From the NCBI RefSeq assembly GCF_002017865.1, contig NZ_MTJN01000002.1:1984001-2048000 (forward strand): 64,000 bases of DNA, written 5' to 3'. A program made the translations under genes and the position numbers. Shown piece by piece: positions 62,366 to 64,000 of this stretch; the first letter of the stretch is position 1; each line of letters starts with the position of its first letter. The notes beneath the pieces were generated by a model, which was not told the DNA's origin, made no database searches, and saw nothing but the letters and a program-made list of their open reading frames with translations. This stretch comes from Rhodoferax fermentans. GTDB taxonomy: Bacteria; Pseudomonadota; Gammaproteobacteria; Burkholderiales; Burkholderiaceae_C.

Positions 62366-63649
62366 GTGAAGTTCTTCCTCCTCTATTTGCTGCCCGTGCT
62401 GGCCCTGACGGCCTGCCAGCGGGCGCCCGAGACTGCACCTGCTACCCTGCCCAAGACGGCAGTGACTTTGTTGCACTATTTCCCCGGTCAAATCAGCCGC
62501 GGTCTGCCGGATGTGACGCGCAGTTTTGATGCCCAGTCCACCCAATTTGAGCTGAAGTCAGTCTTGCTGGACCATGACGCTTTCAAAACCGCCATCCAGG
62601 ACAGTGTCAAGGGCGAGCAACCGCCTGACCTGTACTCCAACTGGGCGGGGGCGCGCACCGCTGTTCTGGTGCCCGATCTGGAGCCGCTGGACGATCTCTG
62701 GCAGGAGGAAGGGCTGGACGGGCGTTTTCCGCCCGAACTGGTGCGCCAGGCCAGTGACTACCATGGCCACAAATACATGCTGCCAGTGGCCCAGTATGGC
62801 GTGACTTTTTTCTACAACAAGGCGGTGTTCACCCAGCACCACCTGACACCTCCCCGCACTTGGGATGAGTTCCTGGCCGTCTGCGCCACCCTCAAGGCCA
62901 ACGGTGTCACGCCGATCGCTCTGGGTGCCAAAGATCGCTGGCCCGCGCAGTTCTGGTTTGACATGCTGCTGCTGCGCACCACACCCTATGCGTTCCGGCA
63001 ACAACTGATGCAGGGACAGGTGCGTTACGACGACCCGCAGGTGAAAGCCGTGTTTGCGCTGTGGGCCAGTCTGATTGACAAAGGCTACTTCAACCCGAAC
63101 CCCCAGGAGCTGGGTTGGTACCGGGGCGCCAATGAGATGGTGTTCAAGGGCAGCGCCGCCATGACCCTGATGGGCAGCTGGAACTTCGACTACTTCAGCA
63201 ACGACGCACACCAATGGGTGCTGGGCCAGGACTATGACGTGTTCGCCTTTCCACAGATCAGGGGCGATGTGCCACGCGTGGCGCTGGGGTCGGTGGACGG
63301 CCTGGTGCTGCCCAAAAAAGCCATCAACAAAGAAGGTGCCAAAGAGGTGCTGCGCTACCTGGCTGGCCAGGCGCAGCAGCAGGCCTTTACCCGCCACTCT
63401 GGCGCACTGGCACCCAGTAGCCAGGTGCCACGCAGCGCTTACAACGCTGCACAGCAACGCCTGTTTGACGACTTTGGCCGCAGCGTGCACTTTGCTTTTG
63501 CCTACGACCTGAGCACCCCACACACTGTGGCTGAGCTGGGGCTGCACGCGTTTGCAGAGTTTCTGGCCTTGCCCAAGGCCTATCCAAACATTCTGAACCG
63601 ACTGGCCCGGGAGGCAGCTGCGTACTTTCAGGCGAACCCAGCCCACTGA
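62366..63649 (+). CDS. Extracellular solute-binding lipoprotein (family 1 ABC binding protein)
   Basis: The 427-residue protein has a lipoprotein signal with lipobox LTAC (MKFFLLYLLPVLALTACQ) beginning at GTG 62366. The binding domain shows DLYSNWAGARTAVLVPDLEPL, TWDEFLAVCATLKANGVTPIALG, and NEMVFKGSAAMTLMGSWNFDYF, the sugar-type (family 1) fold. No permease or ATPase genes follow. Instead the next gene, two bases later, encodes a membrane sensor. It may therefore serve signal sensing rather than transport. Confidence 0.9.
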   Translation: MKFFLLYLLPVLALTACQRAPETAPATLPKTAVTLLHYFPGQISRGLPDVTRSFDAQSTQFELKSVLLDHDAFKTAIQDSVKGEQPPDLYSNWAGARTAVLVPDLEPLDDLWQEEGLDGRFPPELVRQASDYHGHKYMLPVAQYGVTFFYNKAVFTQHHLTPPRTWDEFLAVCATLKANGVTPIALGAKDRWPAQFWFDMLLLRTTPYAFRQQLMQGQVRYDDPQVKAVFALWASLIDKGYFNPNPQELGWYRGANEMVFKGSAAMTLMGSWNFDYFSNDAHQWVLGQDYDVFAFPQIRGDVPRVALGSVDGLVLPKKAINKEGAKEVLRYLAGQAQQQAFTRHSGALAPSSQVPRSAYNAAQQRLFDDFGRSVHFAFAYDLSTPHTVAELGLHAFAEFLALPKAYPNILNRLAREAAAYFQANPAH

Positions 63650-63651
63650 GC

Positions 63652-64000
63652 ATGCGTTTTCTCAAACAATTCAGACTTCACGACAAGATCCGTATCAGTT
63701 TTGGGGCGCTAACCGCGCTGATCCTTGTGAACGCTTTGGTGGTGGCTGCAGCCACCCATGCCATCGTCGGGCTGGTGGGGCAGAAACAATACGTGGCCGA
63801 GGTGGTGTCCGAGGTCGACAAGGTGCGGCTGCTGGCCAGCCGCTATGTGAATGCGCTGTCGCCAGCCGTGGCCCGGCAGGTGTTTGCGGGCCTGGAGAGC
63901 ACCCGCCTGCGCATCAACGCCGCCGCCCAGGCACAGGCGCTGGATGCAGAGCAGCTTGCCACCATGCGCTCGCTGCTGGGCGATTTCTTGCTGCATTTCG
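63652..64000 (+). CDS. N-terminal part of a membrane sensor protein (truncated by the window)
   Basis: ATG 63652 lies two bases after the stop of the solute-binding lipoprotein gene. The first 116 residues are visible: a cytoplasmic start MRFLKQFRLHDKIRISFG and TM1 (ALTALILVNALVVAAATHAIV). A periplasmic helical segment follows (VAEVVSEVDKVRLLASRYVNAL). This arrangement fits a histidine kinase, chemoreceptor or cyclase sensing through the binding lipoprotein. The catalytic domain is beyond the window. Confidence 0.8.
   Translation, partial: MRFLKQFRLHDKIRISFGALTALILVNALVVAAATHAIVGLVGQKQYVAEVVSEVDKVRLLASRYVNALSPAVARQVFAGLESTRLRINAAAQAQALDAEQLATMRSLLGDFLLHF

Noticed and set aside
62558..63646. 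A minus-strand open frame of 362 codons
   Set aside because: It is antisense of the solute-binding lipoprotein and has no recognisable motif.

Overview
The window comes from a GC-rich betaproteobacterium. Protein content and the recurring intergenic palindrome TAGCCCTT-N(5-7)-AAGGGCT...GCTAT point to the Comamonadaceae, most like Rhodoferax or Polaromonas. That placement rests on recognised gene families and on memory of this repeat type, not on a search. There are no rRNA or tRNA genes and no CRISPR array.

Region 1 (1-10 kb) is housekeeping: proline iminopeptidase, a glutamine-synthetase-family enzyme, Xaa-Pro aminopeptidase, a MurU-type sugar nucleotidyltransferase, an EF-hand protein, an SPFH-SHOCT protein, GreB, and a MarR regulator divergent from a siderophore-interacting flavoprotein. 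Region 2 (10-22.4 kb) is a phosphate cluster: ppk1, sixA, ppx, an OlsB-like ornithine-lipid acyltransferase with a PlsC-type partner, and the Tat-exported phosphatase PhoX. Four promoters here carry Pho-box-like repeats with 11-bp spacing. Between them lie a chemoreceptor and an ECF sigma/thioredoxin/permease operon. Region 3 (22.5-34 kb) holds an Old Yellow Enzyme homologue, GAPDH, GlgC, a SLAC1/TehA channel, an AsmA protein, a diguanylate cyclase, a glutathione transferase and a class A penicillin-binding protein.

Region 4 (34.2-38.5 kb) is a DNA-alkylation-repair island: an AlkX/YcaQ glycosylase coupled to a RIO1-type kinase, divergent from AlkC and AlkB. A LexA-type box fills the spacer of the promoter facing alkC. 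Beside it is a 230-bp stretch of interleaved inverted repeats with no protein explanation. Region 5 (38.5-50.6 kb) is mixed metabolism and stress genes with one intact IS5-family element, inserted exactly at the stop codon of a YpfH-like hydrolase that itself lacks the catalytic serine.

Region 6 (50.6-60.2 kb) is accessory DNA: a DUF4143 ATPase, a Fic protein, two truncated genes meeting at a deletion scar, a NERD protein, a KAP-family NTPase and a NERD-helicase. The last three are co-directional and look like a candidate defence module. KAP and NERD are much more AT-rich than the rest. Region 7 (60.3-64 kb) returns to host genes: SlyD-type isomerase, RoxA-type ribosomal oxygenase, an extracellular solute-binding lipoprotein and the start of a membrane sensor.

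Thirteen copies of the palindromic repeat are scattered through the window. Two lie in frame inside enzymes (MurU and the PlsC homologue), one supplies the stop codon of ppk1 plus the Shine-Dalgarno and start of sixA, and one supplies the stop codon of a small membrane protein.
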